Source: Candidatus Acetatifactor stercoripullorum (GTDB lineage Bacteria > Bacillota > Clostridia > Lachnospirales > Lachnospiraceae). From it: a stretch of DNA of 64,000 nucleotides. The position numbers and the translations under genes are program-made. The stretch's first letter is position 1. Every line of letters begins with the position of its first letter. Positions 29,133 through 37,486 of the stretch are shown here, one piece after another. The DNA lies in contig DXGH01000071.1 of NCBI GenBank assembly GCA_019114005.1, forward strand, positions 1 through 64,000. Direction: 5' to 3'. The notes under the pieces are model-generated. The model did not search any database and was not told where the DNA came from. It saw nothing but the letters and a program-made list of their open reading frames with translations.

Positions 29133-30863
29133 TTATTCCACGGAGATCACATAATAGTAAATGGGCTGTCCTCCATACTGCAGCTCAATATCGCAGGAGG
29201 GATATGCACTCTCCAGAGATTCCTTCAAAAGCTGCGCATCCGCCTCGTCTACGTCACAGCCAAAGTAAACACTGATCAGCTCAGAAGCGTCATCTACCAT
29301 TTCCGAAACCATTTTTTCGGTGATGTTTGTGAGACTTTCTCCTGCAGCCAGGATACCCTTGTCGCCGATTCCCATATAATCGCCCTTTCGGATTTCCTTA
29401 TCGTCAATTACCGTATCCCGCACCGCATAAGTGACCTGTCCTGTTTTTACATTTGTGATTTCCCGGAGCATAGCCTCCTCATTCTCATCTGCAGAAAGCT
29501 CCGGAACAAAATTGATGACCGCCGTAATTCCCTGAGGAATCGTCTTTGTGGGGATGACCAGCAGATTTTTGTCCGTCACAAGCTCTGCGGCCTGGTTTGC
29601 CGCAAGAATAATATTCTTGTTGTTTGGCAGGATAAAAATGGTTTCTGCGTTCACCTTTTCCACAGCGTCGAGAATATCCGCGGTGCTGGGGTTCATGGTC
29701 TGTCCCCCCTCAATGATATAATCCACGCCAAGGCTTGAGAAAATTTCATTGAGGCCCTCGCCGATGGAAACCGCGATAAAGCCCATGGCTTTGGGCGGCT
29801 TATTTGCCTCCTCTGCAGCTTCAGACTCTTTCTTTGCCTCCCCGGCCTTTTTCTCTGTCTCCTCAGCCGCTTTTTGGGAAGCTTCCTTTTCAGACATCTT
29901 GAACAGCTTTTCCTGATGCTCCAGACGCATATTATCAATTTTCATATTGGAAAGGGCTCCGTACTTCAATGCCTTCTGGATGGCCAGACCAGGATCATTG
30001 GTATGTACGTGAACCTTTACCACATCTTCGTCCGCTACACATACAATAGAATCGCCGATGGATTCCAGATAAGCCTTAAAATCCATTTCCGCTTTCACAT
30101 TGAAGGGCTTGTTTAAAAGAATGATAAATTCCGTACAATAGCCGAATTTAATCTCCGCCTCTGCCTGAGCCTCCATGGATGCGCTGCGGCTTACGGAGGA
30201 AGCTCCCTGATCGGATGGCGCAAGACTCAAATCCACCTCCTTGCCCAAAAAGGCCTCGAAAGCGCCGCTTAACACCTCCACCAGCCCCTGTCCGCCGGAA
30301 TCCACAACGCCAGCCTGCTTTAACACAGGAAGCATTTCAGGGGTCTGGCTCAGCACATACCTTGCGTGCTCAAGCACCGCACCAAAAAACTCCTCCAGGT
30401 TTTCAACGCCGTCCTCAGAAAGCTCCTTCGCCTTCTCGGAAACGCCTCTTGCTACAGTGAGGATGGTTCCCTCCTTGGGCTTCATAACAGCCTTGTAGGC
30501 AGTCTCCACCGCTTTTTCAAAGGCGGCTGTAAATACAGGGACAGTGAGGATGCTCTCCTCTCTGATGCTCTTGGTAAAGCCGCGAAAAAGCTGGGAGAGG
30601 ATAACGCCGGAATTTCCTCTTGCCCCCCGCAGGGAGCCGCTGGAAATAGCCTTGCAGATGGATCCCATATCGGCATTTTCCCCCAGTGCAGACACCTCTC
30701 TGGCTGCAGACATGATAGTCATTGTCATATTGGTGCCGGTATCGCCGTCAGGAACGGGAAATACATTTAATTCATTGATCCATTCCTTCTTATTTTCCAA
30801 ATTCTTTGCTCCGGCCAAGAACATTTTTGAGAGCATCTTGGCGTCTATTTGCTGTAAATCCAC
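29133..30863 (-). CDS. DAK2-domain fatty acid kinase FakA-like (YloV)
   Basis: ATP-dependent kinase that phosphorylates fatty acids bound to DegV/FakB proteins. In 576 residues the N-terminal DAK2 domain shows NELNVFPVPDGDTGTNM and LRGARGNSGVILSQLFRGF, then GVVDSGGQGLVEVLSGA. A charged Ala/Glu/Lys linker at about 325-365 separates it from the C-terminal domain (PSTADILDAVEKVNAETIFILPNNKNI, split here). The start is GTG at 30863 with AGGAGG 7 nt upstream. It sits 12 nt after the Asp23 gene. Confidence 0.9.
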   Translation of the reverse strand: MDLQQIDAKMLSKMFLAGAKNLENKKEWINELNVFPVPDGDTGTNMTMTIMSAAREVSALGENADMGSICKAISSGSLRGARGNSGVILSQLFRGFTKSIREESILTVPVFTAAFEKAVETAYKAVMKPKEGTILTVARGVSEKAKELSEDGVENLEEFFGAVLEHARYVLSQTPEMLPVLKQAGVVDSGGQGLVEVLSGAFEAFLGKEVDLSLAPSDQGASSVSRSASMEAQAEAEIKFGYCTEFIILLNKPFNVKAEMDFKAYLESIGDSIVCVADEDVVKVHVHTNDPGLAIQKALKYGALSNMKIDNMRLEHQEKLFKMSEKEASQKAAEETEKKAGEAKKESEAAEEANKPPKAMGFIAVSIGEGLNEIFSSLGVDYIIEGGQTMNPSTADILDAVEKVNAETIFILPNNKNIILAANQAAELVTDKNLLVIPTKTIPQGITAVINFVPELSADENEEAMLREITNVKTGQVTYAVRDTVIDDKEIRKGDYMGIGDKGILAAGESLTNITEKMVSEMVDDASELISVYFGCDVDEADAQLLKESLESAYPSCDIELQYGGQPIYYYVISVE

Positions 30864-30875
30864 GGTAAATCCTCC

Positions 30876-31235
30876 TTAATCAATCACTCTTACACCTTCC
30901 ACAAAGATGTTGATTTTTTCAATTTCAATGCCGGTAAATTCTTCCACCTTGTACTTTACATTGCTTACAAGATTATCTGCCACTGCCAAAATGCTGACGC
31001 CGTAAGCCACAATTACATGGAAATCCAAAATCAGTTTGTTATTGCTGATAGATACGCTGATTCCTCTGGTGATGCTGTCTCTTTTCAGCAGACGGACAAG
31101 ACCGTCCTTCACATTCACGCCAGCCATACCTACAATGCCAAAACATTCTACTGCCACACTGCCTGCATACTGGGCGATCACTTCATTGTCGACCACAATG
31201 CTGCCCAGATGGGTATTCATAGAAGAACCTTTCAT
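30876..31235 (-). CDS. Asp23/Gls24-family envelope stress protein
   Basis: Small alpha/beta protein (119 residues) of the Asp23/Gls24 family (YloU-like), associated with envelope homeostasis and commonly placed before the FakA homologue. Visible features are GSIVVDNEVIAQYAGSVAVE and FGIVGMA in the first half, and YGVSILAVADNLVSNVKYKVEEFTGIEI, split across helix and strand. The ATG at 31235 has AAGGAGG 6 nt upstream; an in-frame start at 31292 is less likely. Confidence 0.9.
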   Translation of the reverse strand: MKGSSMNTHLGSIVVDNEVIAQYAGSVAVECFGIVGMAGVNVKDGLVRLLKRDSITRGISVSISNNKLILDFHVIVAYGVSILAVADNLVSNVKYKVEEFTGIEIEKINIFVEGVRVID

Positions 31236-31341
31236 ATTGAACCTCCTTATTGATTTCAGACATATATATTGTATTCTAACAGCTTTCCCCAAAAAAAGAA
31301 ACTAAAAATTCCAAAAATTGAAAAAAAAAGATTTTTCCCCC

Positions 31342-31370
31342 TTGCTTTTCCTGTGCTTTTCTGTTAAGAT
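31342..31370 (+). promoter_or_regulatory. Promoter of rpmB
   Basis: TTGCTT (31342-31347), 17-nt spacer, TAAGAT (31365-31370), giving a leader of about 80 nt before rpmB. It is divergent from the Asp23 gene across an AT-rich gap. Confidence 0.6.
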
Positions 31371-31457
31371 ATCAATGTTGTGAATTTGTATCAATATAAG
31401 TTGTGCAAGCAAGTAAAGTAAGCGTGACCCATGCGCAAATGTTGAGGAGGTGTCAAG

Positions 31458-31643
31458 ATGGCTAAGTGTGATGTTTGTGGTAAGGGCGTTCATTTCGGAA
31501 ATAATGTAAGCCATTCTCATAGAAGAACCAATGCAGTTTGGAAGGCCAACGTAAAAAATGTTAAATGCAAGGTCAACGGCGGAACAAAGAAATTGCACGT
31601 CTGCACCAGATGCTTGAGAGCCGGTCTGGTAGAGAGAGCCTAA
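31458..31643 (+). CDS. rpmB: 50S ribosomal protein L28
   Basis: Large-subunit ribosomal protein, 61 residues. The sequence (MAKCDVCGKGVHFGNNVSHS, then RRTNAVWKANVKNVK) is diagnostic. Four cysteines, CxxC near the start and CxxC near the end (HVCTRCLRAG), indicate the zinc-binding form. GAGGAGGT precedes the ATG. It is alone on the plus strand between two minus-strand operons. Confidence 0.98.
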   Translation: MAKCDVCGKGVHFGNNVSHSHRRTNAVWKANVKNVKCKVNGGTKKLHVCTRCLRAGLVERA

Positions 31644-31659
31644 GCATGAAAAAAACAAT

Positions 31660-31683
31660 GGATGTCACGCTTTGTGGACATCC
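31660..31683 (+). terminator. First hairpin after rpmB
   Basis: GGATGTC (31660-31666) pairs with GACATCC (31677-31683), followed by TTTTGTG. The T-run is short, so it is probably a partial terminator ahead of the stronger hairpin at 31701. Confidence 0.55.
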
Positions 31684-31700
31684 TTTTGTGAATGAAACAG

Positions 31701-31731
31701 GCAGGAAGTGAAGAATCACTCCTGCTTTTTT
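31701..31731 (+). terminator. Intrinsic terminator of rpmB
   Basis: GCAGG and AGTGA pair with TCACT and CCTGC around an AGAA loop, with one bulged A, followed by six T. Its T-run reaches the stop codon of the convergent J-domain gene. Confidence 0.85.
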
Positions 31732-32203
31732 ATTCGTCTCTTCTTCGTCTGGAAAATTCTCTGTTAATCAGCTGGATCAATTCTTCATCCCCAAACAGGT
31801 TGTCCGGGTGAAAAATCTTCACCAGGTCTTTGTACCGCTTACGGAGCGCAAGTGGATTATTTTTTACATTGCGGAACAGCGCCTGGGCAACATTATCACC
31901 TGACAGCCTGGGCTCGTCCTGCCTCTGCCTGTAAAACATCCTGTCCCGTTCCATTTTCTCCCTGTCAAACATCTGGCGTTCCCTGTCCAAGCGGCGCCTG
32001 TCCTCTTCCAGCTGACGAAAGCCGTCCTGCAAAATTGCAAGCTTCTTTTCAAAAAATAGATTTTCCTCCTTCAGGCGTTTCTTCTCCTGCATCATGCGGC
32101 GGTTCAGATTTTCCAGCCGCATATTTTCCTGAAAAAGCCAAAGCTTGGCTTCTCTCAGTTCCTCTACACTCTCTGCCTTGATTATTTCTTCCCAATCAAT
32201 CAT
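31730..32203 (-). CDS. Coiled-coil protein with C-terminal J-domain-like segment
   Basis: The 157-residue protein is mostly a long charged coiled coil (about 15-95, rich in Glu, Arg, Leu and Lys). It ends in a J-domain-like stretch LRKRYKDLVKIFHPDN that keeps the HPD tripeptide, plus ELIQLINREFSRR as a possible following helix. DnaJ proteins normally carry the J-domain at the N-terminus; the C-terminal, shortened form here is unusual. It could recruit DnaK, but that is inferred only from HPD. AGAGG precedes the ATG. It follows a 50-aa membrane-protein gene by 12 nt. Confidence 0.78.
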   Translation of the reverse strand: MIDWEEIIKAESVEELREAKLWLFQENMRLENLNRRMMQEKKRLKEENLFFEKKLAILQDGFRQLEEDRRRLDRERQMFDREKMERDRMFYRQRQDEPRLSGDNVAQALFRNVKNNPLALRKRYKDLVKIFHPDNLFGDEELIQLINREFSRRRRDE

Positions 32204-32215
32204 CAGTCCAACCTC

Positions 32216-32368
32216 TTAATCATCACAGAAGCAATTATACCCCGCAAACAGTAACAGAGCAATGAGAATTAAACCGATCAGGCGATTGTGGACAATAATC
32301 ATCAACAACATGCCGATTGCGATAAAAAAAGCGATCAACCCGATTATTTTTTTTATATTTGATGACAT
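32216..32368 (-). CDS. Small two-helix membrane protein, 50 aa
   Basis: A short open frame between gerW and the J-domain gene on the same strand. It encodes two hydrophobic stretches (IGLIAFFIAIGMLLMIIV and LIGLILIALLLFAGYN) joined by a short HNR turn, then a small tail with two Cys and two Asp. A basic start and a hairpin topology make it a credible membrane peptide. The upstream GGATAG is a weak ribosome site. Tight spacing in the operon supports it being real; no family is recognised. Confidence 0.65.
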   Translation of the reverse strand: MSSNIKKIIGLIAFFIAIGMLLMIIVHNRLIGLILIALLLFAGYNCFCDD

Positions 32369-32428
32369 GCTATCCAACTATTTCTTATCTCACTCTATTC
32401 TATGCGTCTGCACACAAAAGATGCGGGA

Positions 32429-32860
32429 TTATTCCGTTTTCACACTGCCCTCAGATTCCTGGTCATCGGGAAAGGCAATATCCACAACTTCCGCATCGGA
32501 CATTTCGCCTTCCTCTTTGGGTTTGGTAAACTTGTCCACAATATCCGGAATCATATCCAGAATTTTTGTCATCGTATCCTGATTCTTGATATTTACCAGC
32601 TTGGTATAGCCGTTCTTTATGACAAGCACTGCGCTTGGGGTCATTTTCCCGCCGAGCCCGCCGGCTCCTGAAGCGGAATTCTTCTGTCCGTTATTTCCCG
32701 CGCCTGCTCCCACGCCGAATGTCACATCTACAAGGGGCAGGATGATGGTGTCTCCTACCTGAGTAGCCTCTCCCACCACCGTTTTGGTGGAAAGCACGGT
32801 ATCCATCCCTCTGAGAAGAGATTCTACCACTCCCTGAAACTGATTATCCTTATCTGCCAT
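32429..32860 (-). CDS. GerW family sporulation protein (YtfJ)
   Basis: Spore-associated protein of the GerW/YtfJ family, linked to spore germination in Bacillus. The 143 residues show VVESLLRGMDTVLSTKTVVG and IILPLVDVTFGVGAGAG, a Gly/Ala/Asn-rich stretch, GGLGGKMTPSAVLVI and an acidic tail. GGAGG lies 7 nt before the ATG. It overlaps the DUF2953 gene by 11 bp, the usual ytfI-ytfJ pairing. Confidence 0.93.
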   Translation of the reverse strand: MADKDNQFQGVVESLLRGMDTVLSTKTVVGEATQVGDTIILPLVDVTFGVGAGAGNNGQKNSASGAGGLGGKMTPSAVLVIKNGYTKLVNIKNQDTMTKILDMIPDIVDKFTKPKEEGEMSDAEVVDIAFPDDQESEGSVKTE

Positions 32861-33770
32861 TTTTCGTCCTCCCTGCCTTTAATTTCTCTATCAGTAACCA
32901 CAGCCTCTTATCCATTGCCAGAAGAAGCCCGTTGCGCAGAATGCAGAATGTGGTGATGCGGCCTGCGGCTGATAATTCTCCCTCTAAGACCGCCTGACCA
33001 AAATCTGCGGTAACAGCTACATCTTTTCCAAGATGCGGGGAAAGCATTCCATAGATTCCAAAGACGTATCCAGTAGTGTCCGGGGAACCGGTTCCAAACA
33101 GAATATCGGCCTTGATTCTGCGGGGCTTTACCGCTTTTAAAATTTTTCCCGCCCGCTTCCTGAAATGGGCCAGCAAAAGCCTGGTGTCCTTCTCCTGTAA
33201 AATTGCTTTGTAATAAGATATATTTTCCCAAATATGCTTTATTTTATCATAGAACCCCTGAAATGTGTACAGAATCTTCTCATATTTTGCCAAAATAAAT
33301 CCCTGGAGCTTTTCCGCAAAGGATTCAAAGGACTTCTCTGTGGAGTGTTCCTCCAAAGAGAAGTCTCCCTCAGGCGCTTCTTTATCAGGGTATTTCCCAG
33401 AATGAGATTCTGCCTGCGGGTATTCCTCCCTTTCTTTGGTCTGCACTGTTTTTTCAGCTGCCGTTTCCTTCTCTTTCTTTCCCGTCCCGGAGGCTTTGTC
33501 CTTTGCTCCAGAAGCGGAGTCAAACAAAGTGATCCATAGAAGCTTTACCTTCAGGTTTCCAGGCTCCGGATAGGCCGCTGCCAGCCTAAGGGCTCCGAAC
33601 AGCCACCGCCCTTTCACGCAAAGATACGTTTCGCTGCCCCTGCGCTTTCCCTGTATCTGATAGGAAACCGGGAAAAACAATACAAGCAGAAGAAAAAGCA
33701 GCAAAACACAAAGCACAAGCAGAAGGATGATTCCCAATACGCTTAATATTTTCAGTAGTAGGGCTAACAT
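32850..33770 (-). CDS. DUF2953 membrane protein (YtfI-like)
   Basis: Protein of 306 residues with one strong N-terminal TM segment (LGIILLLVLCVLLLFLLLVL), a short beta-rich region (YQIQGKRRGSETYLCVKGRW), a charged low-complexity linker rich in Lys and Glu (about 105-160), and a C-terminal domain with the family segment ADILFGTGSPDTTGYVFGIY. DUF2953 proteins sit next to gerW in spore formers. The ATG at 33770 has AAGGAG 8 nt upstream; an upstream in-frame start at 33815 lies inside the previous gene without a site. Confidence 0.85.
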   Translation of the reverse strand: MLALLLKILSVLGIILLLVLCVLLLFLLLVLFFPVSYQIQGKRRGSETYLCVKGRWLFGALRLAAAYPEPGNLKVKLLWITLFDSASGAKDKASGTGKKEKETAAEKTVQTKEREEYPQAESHSGKYPDKEAPEGDFSLEEHSTEKSFESFAEKLQGFILAKYEKILYTFQGFYDKIKHIWENISYYKAILQEKDTRLLLAHFRKRAGKILKAVKPRRIKADILFGTGSPDTTGYVFGIYGMLSPHLGKDVAVTADFGQAVLEGELSAAGRITTFCILRNGLLLAMDKRLWLLIEKLKAGRTKNGR

Positions 33771-34087
33771 AATAAAAACTCCTTCAGCCTGCAGTCTCCC
33801 CGCTCTTTGAGACATTCCTGCACAATCTGTTCAAGCACCTTGACCGCCTCTTTATAATCGGAGGCAATGCCGATAATGAAAGGCGGATATTTGGCGTAAT
33901 AGCGCTGGGCCAGCTGCCTTGCGTCATAAATCTCCAGCTGGTCTTTGGGATTTTTGGACAACGCAATCACATAAACCCCTGCAAGGAGCGGCTTATGGCA
34001 CAGCTTTTTCTTTATTTTATCCAATTTTACGGCATTCATGCTTTCTCCCAGATACAGTTTGGAAGAAAACTGCAGCTTTCTCACCAT
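33764..34087 (-). CDS. Uncharacterised protein, 107 aa
   Basis: Small alpha/beta protein with no named family that I recognise. It contains KLYLGESMNAVKLDKIKKKL, LLAGVYVIALSKNPKDQLEIYD and FIIGIASDYKEAVKVLEQIVQE. It is the first gene of the operon that continues into DUF2953, gerW and the 50-aa membrane protein, behind a good promoter, and overlaps DUF2953 by 7 bp. A second ATG at 34039 has a better ribosome site (GGGAG), so the start is uncertain. Confidence 0.75.
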   Translation of the reverse strand: MVRKLQFSSKLYLGESMNAVKLDKIKKKLCHKPLLAGVYVIALSKNPKDQLEIYDARQLAQRYYAKYPPFIIGIASDYKEAVKVLEQIVQECLKERGDCRLKEFLLC

Positions 34088-34129
34088 ACTTATTTCCCTG
34101 TCAAAAATTTCCCTGTTGCTTTCCCAAAC

Positions 34130-34157
34130 AGTATATCACAGAAAATGCAGTTTGTAA
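34130..34157 (-). promoter_or_regulatory. Promoter of the 34087-31730 operon
   Basis: TTACAA (34152-34157), 16-nt spacer and TATACT (34130-34135) on the minus strand, with an extended TG before the -10 (TGATATACT). Confidence 0.65.
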
Positions 34158-34180
34158 TCAAAAACAATTTTACGAAAATG

Positions 34181-34213
34181 GCAGCCGGAAGTTTTAAAAA
34201 CTTTTCCGGCTGC
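34181..34213 (-). terminator. Intrinsic terminator of the nudix/PBP operon
   Basis: A 10-bp GC-rich stem GCAGCCGGAA (34181-34190) pairs with 34204-34213; an inner GTTTT/AAAAC extends it. It overlaps the Nudix stop codon, and ATTTTCG follows on the minus strand. Confidence 0.8.
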
Positions 34214-34646
34214 CCCATAGGTTATTTTTTTTCAATTCCTGATACTCGCTGTAAGCTTTTTCCAGAATCTGCTTTTCATTTGCAAACTTTAACAAATGAT
34301 AGGCTTCATGGTATTTGTAAAAACCTGAATCCACAAAATATTCTTCTCTCTGCGGCCTGCTGTAATAGCTGTCGGCCATCATCAGATACCAGTGTACCTC
34401 CTTTTCCACCGTATCCTCCGGCACGGAAAAGGAATATTCGCTTTTCCCAATATACTTCACAATAGAAGCCCTGGCTCCCGATTCCTCCAGCACCTCCCGC
34501 AGGGCGGTCTCCTTGTACGCCTCTCCCTGTTCTACCGTTCCCTTTGGCAGAACCCAGCCCTCATATTTGTTTTTATAATTCTTATACAGGAGCAAAATCT
34601 TTCCACGAAAAATCACCACGCCGCCGCAGCTTGTTGCTTCTATCAT
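34194..34646 (-). CDS. Nudix hydrolase
   Basis: Hydrolase of nucleoside diphosphates linked to another moiety. In 150 residues the Nudix box GTVEQGEAYKETALREVLEESGA follows the pattern Gx5Ex7REUxEExGU (about 39-61). SCGGVVIFRGKILLLYKNYK precedes it. The substrate is unknown. It overlaps the penicillin-binding-protein gene by 4 bp (ATGA) and ends inside its own terminator. Confidence 0.9.
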   Translation of the reverse strand: MIEATSCGGVVIFRGKILLLYKNYKNKYEGWVLPKGTVEQGEAYKETALREVLEESGARASIVKYIGKSEYSFSVPEDTVEKEVHWYLMMADSYYSRPQREEYFVDSGFYKYHEAYHLLKFANEKQILEKAYSEYQELKKNNLWGSRKSF

Positions 34647-36151
34647 TGCAATTCCTCCTGACTGGTGTATTTTTCACTGAAATAGGTATCAAATATACGC
34701 TTTGCAATGGGCACCGCATAGTCTCCTCCCGAACCTGCCCCCTCCACGATTATGGTCACGCAGACCTCCGGGTCCTCTACAGGAGCAAAGCCGGTAAACC
34801 AGGCATGGCTGTTTCCCTTTACAGTACCGTATTCGGCGGAGCCGGTTTTTCCTGCCGCCGTATATTGCAGGCCGGAAAGCTTAGAGGCGGTTCCCTCTTC
34901 CACCACAGCAGTCATCAGCTCCTTTAAAAGGCCGGCTTCTTCCTCAGACATCAGTCTCCCATAGCTGTCTGGCTGGAAGCTTTTTACCACCTTTCCCTCA
35001 GCGCTTTCCACCCGGTCTACTACATAAGGCTTGTATAAAATGCCGTCGCCTGCAATGGCGCTGGTGATCATGTTTAAATGGATGGGCGTGATCTGGGTTT
35101 TCCCCTGTCCGATGGAGGTCTGCATCATTTCCGCCGATGACATATCATCAGACACCAGCACAGAGCTTTGGGAATAGCTGAGGGTTAAGGGCAGCTCCCG
35201 GTTAAACAGAAGGCTCTCCAGAGTTTCCTCAAAGGCACTGCGGTCAAGTCCCATTCCGATATTTGCAAAGGAGGAATTACAGGATTTGGCAAAGGACGCC
35301 TGAAAATCCACCAGCCCGTGAACGCTGCCATGGTAGCAGCTGATCCGGCTTCCGTCCCGCTGATAGGAGCCGGTGCACTGAAAGGAATATTGATTATAGG
35401 TGTCCGGATTTTCCCGGATATATTCCAATGCCGTGACAATTTTAAAGGTAGAGCCCGGGGGATAGCGCCCCTGGGTAGCTCTGTTTAAAAGCACCGTGCT
35501 GGAAGAGTCGTTTACCAGATCGTCCCAGATATCCTGTATCTCATTGGGATCAAAATCAGGATGGGACACCAGGGCCAGGATTTTTCCCGTCTTTACCTCC
35601 GTCACCACAATGGCGCCCCGGTAAATGCTCAGCTGCTCGTCTGCAGTCTGCTGAATTTCCACATCAAGAGTAGTATATACATTATCTCCCGGATTCTTCT
35701 TCCCTGCAATATCGTTTGCCGCTTTGCCGGCAAGGGATATATTCGTATTGATCAGATAATAGTTGGCCAAAGCCTCCACGCCCATCCGACCCTGAGTGGA
35801 ATAGCCCACAATATGGGAAAACAGGTTTTCATAGGGATAAACCCTGGTTTCCTCCTGGTTTCCATTCAAAACCGTCTCCGCCAGCACGTCCCCGTCCCGG
35901 GAATAGATGGTTCCCCGGTAATTTTGAGAAAGAAGCAGCTCCTGTCTGGAATTATAGCTGTTATTGATCATATCCTGCTTGCTGGTAGCCGTAAAATATA
36001 TAAGATATCCCAGCATTCCCAGAAATAATGTAAAAAATAATCCTGCGGAAAGCATGATTTCCCTTTTGTTGCTCCCAAAATGTCCCAAGGCGCGGGAGGA
36101 ACCCGACGGCTTTTTTTCTTTTGCGGTCTTATCTTCTTTCTGCTGCGCCAT
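34643..36151 (-). CDS. Class B penicillin-binding protein (PBP2/FtsI-like transpeptidase)
   Basis: Peptidoglycan transpeptidase of 502 residues. It has an N-terminal cytoplasmic region, a TM (LSAGLFFTLFLGMLGYLIYF), a dimerisation domain and the transpeptidase domain with the active-site STFK (in PPGSTFKIVTAL), SCN (in KSCNSSF) and KTG (in AAGKTGSAEYG). No PASTA repeats are present. It overlaps the FtsW-like gene by 23 bp, a typical SEDS-bPBP pair; such pairs serve division, elongation or sporulation. GGAGG lies 8 nt before the ATG. Confidence 0.92.
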   Translation of the reverse strand: MAQQKEDKTAKEKKPSGSSRALGHFGSNKREIMLSAGLFFTLFLGMLGYLIYFTATSKQDMINNSYNSRQELLLSQNYRGTIYSRDGDVLAETVLNGNQEETRVYPYENLFSHIVGYSTQGRMGVEALANYYLINTNISLAGKAANDIAGKKNPGDNVYTTLDVEIQQTADEQLSIYRGAIVVTEVKTGKILALVSHPDFDPNEIQDIWDDLVNDSSSTVLLNRATQGRYPPGSTFKIVTALEYIRENPDTYNQYSFQCTGSYQRDGSRISCYHGSVHGLVDFQASFAKSCNSSFANIGMGLDRSAFEETLESLLFNRELPLTLSYSQSSVLVSDDMSSAEMMQTSIGQGKTQITPIHLNMITSAIAGDGILYKPYVVDRVESAEGKVVKSFQPDSYGRLMSEEEAGLLKELMTAVVEEGTASKLSGLQYTAAGKTGSAEYGTVKGNSHAWFTGFAPVEDPEVCVTIIVEGAGSGGDYAVPIAKRIFDTYFSEKYTSQEELQ

Positions 36152-37463
36152 TTCGCCTTCCTCCTTCTTTCTTCAGGCGGATATAAATACCCTGAATAAT
36201 GAAAAACATAATCATAGTCGTCATGACAGAGCTTCCGCCATAGCTGATAAAGGGCAATGTGACTCCTGTGAGCGGAATAAACTTGATGCCTCCTCCCACT
36301 GTGAGAAATATCTGAAAAATATACATAATGCCGATTCCATATACAATCATCTGATAGAAACGGTCGTGAATCTGCACGGCTATCTCCATCATCATCACAA
36401 AGCAGCTGATATACACAAGAATCAGGCATACGCCAAAGATGACTCCAAGTTCCTCGCACACGGCAGAAAACACAAAATCCGTATCTACATAGGGGATATC
36501 TGTAGGAGTTCCCTGTAAAAGCCCCATGCCAAACCACCCGCCGCTTCCAATGGCGAAAAGGGACTGGGTGATCTGGTAGCCCTGATTGTCGATATAGCTC
36601 CAGGGGTCCTGCCATGCCAAAACCCGTATCCGCACATGATCAAAGAGGAAGTAGGCCAGAGTGGCCGCCGCGCTTCCCCCAACGGCTCCGGCCAAAAGAT
36701 ACCAATAATTTTTTGTTGCGGCAAACACCACAAACACAAAGCCGATAAAAAAGATCAGTGCGCTGCCCAAATCCCTGGATACCACCAAAACCACCACATG
36801 GACGCCGGCCACAGCGGCGGTAAGAGCCACCCTTTTGAGGGAAATATCCTCCCATAGAGCCCCAGCCAGGAAAAACAAGAAAAGTATCTTTACAAATTCC
36901 GAGGGCTGGAAGGTAATGCCGCCTAAGGAAAAGGAAATTCTGGAGCCGTGGGTTACCTCTCCCAGAATCAGCACTGCGCTAAGCAGCACAATTCCCGCCA
37001 GTCCATAAAGCCAGACTATTTTTTTGAGAAATCGGATTTTGGAAAAAAGGTATGGAATGGTTAAGGAAATCATCAGGGAAATCATCACGATAATATACTG
37101 CCGCACCGCCTTCTGAAAGGACAGCCTGGATACAATGCAGAGTCCGATGCCTGTCAGCATACACATATTGTTCAGCAAAAGGCGATTGATATTTTCATAT
37201 AAAGTGCGCACCAATATCAGCGCCGCCAGAAGAAATATCTGTACAAAGGCATAGAAAAACACATACTCCATTTCCCGGCTCACCAGAAAAAGATCCACAA
37301 AGCAGCAAAGCTGAATCAAAAACATGAAAATGTTCTGGCGCAGATAAGAGCCTTTTTGGTCCTCTTCGTCACGGTAACGGAATACCCAGAAGCACTCAAA
37401 AGTATAAAACAGCATGCAGACTGCAATAAAGTATTTGGATAGTTCAAGAATATATTCCTGCAT
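36129..37463 (-). CDS. FtsW/RodA/SpoVE-family SEDS glycosyltransferase
   Basis: Polytopic peptidoglycan polymerase of 444 residues that works with the overlapping class B PBP. There are about ten TM helices and the family motifs LGEVTHGSRISFSLGGITFQPSEF (split), LVVSRDLGSALIFFIGF and ISYGGSSVMTTMIMFFIIQG. A long N-terminal portion (1-140) with extra helices is seen. Whether it is FtsW, RodA or SpoVE cannot be decided from sequence. Confidence 0.9.
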   Translation of the reverse strand: MQEYILELSKYFIAVCMLFYTFECFWVFRYRDEEDQKGSYLRQNIFMFLIQLCCFVDLFLVSREMEYVFFYAFVQIFLLAALILVRTLYENINRLLLNNMCMLTGIGLCIVSRLSFQKAVRQYIIVMISLMISLTIPYLFSKIRFLKKIVWLYGLAGIVLLSAVLILGEVTHGSRISFSLGGITFQPSEFVKILFLFFLAGALWEDISLKRVALTAAVAGVHVVVLVVSRDLGSALIFFIGFVFVVFAATKNYWYLLAGAVGGSAAATLAYFLFDHVRIRVLAWQDPWSYIDNQGYQITQSLFAIGSGGWFGMGLLQGTPTDIPYVDTDFVFSAVCEELGVIFGVCLILVYISCFVMMMEIAVQIHDRFYQMIVYGIGIMYIFQIFLTVGGGIKFIPLTGVTLPFISYGGSSVMTTMIMFFIIQGIYIRLKKEGGRRNGAAERR

Positions 37464-37486
37464 TTTGATTCCTTTCCCAAAACCGC

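Noticed and set aside
31302..31658. Minus-strand open frame of about 118 codons opposite rpmB
   Set aside because: rpmB on the other strand is unmistakable, so this frame is a shadow.
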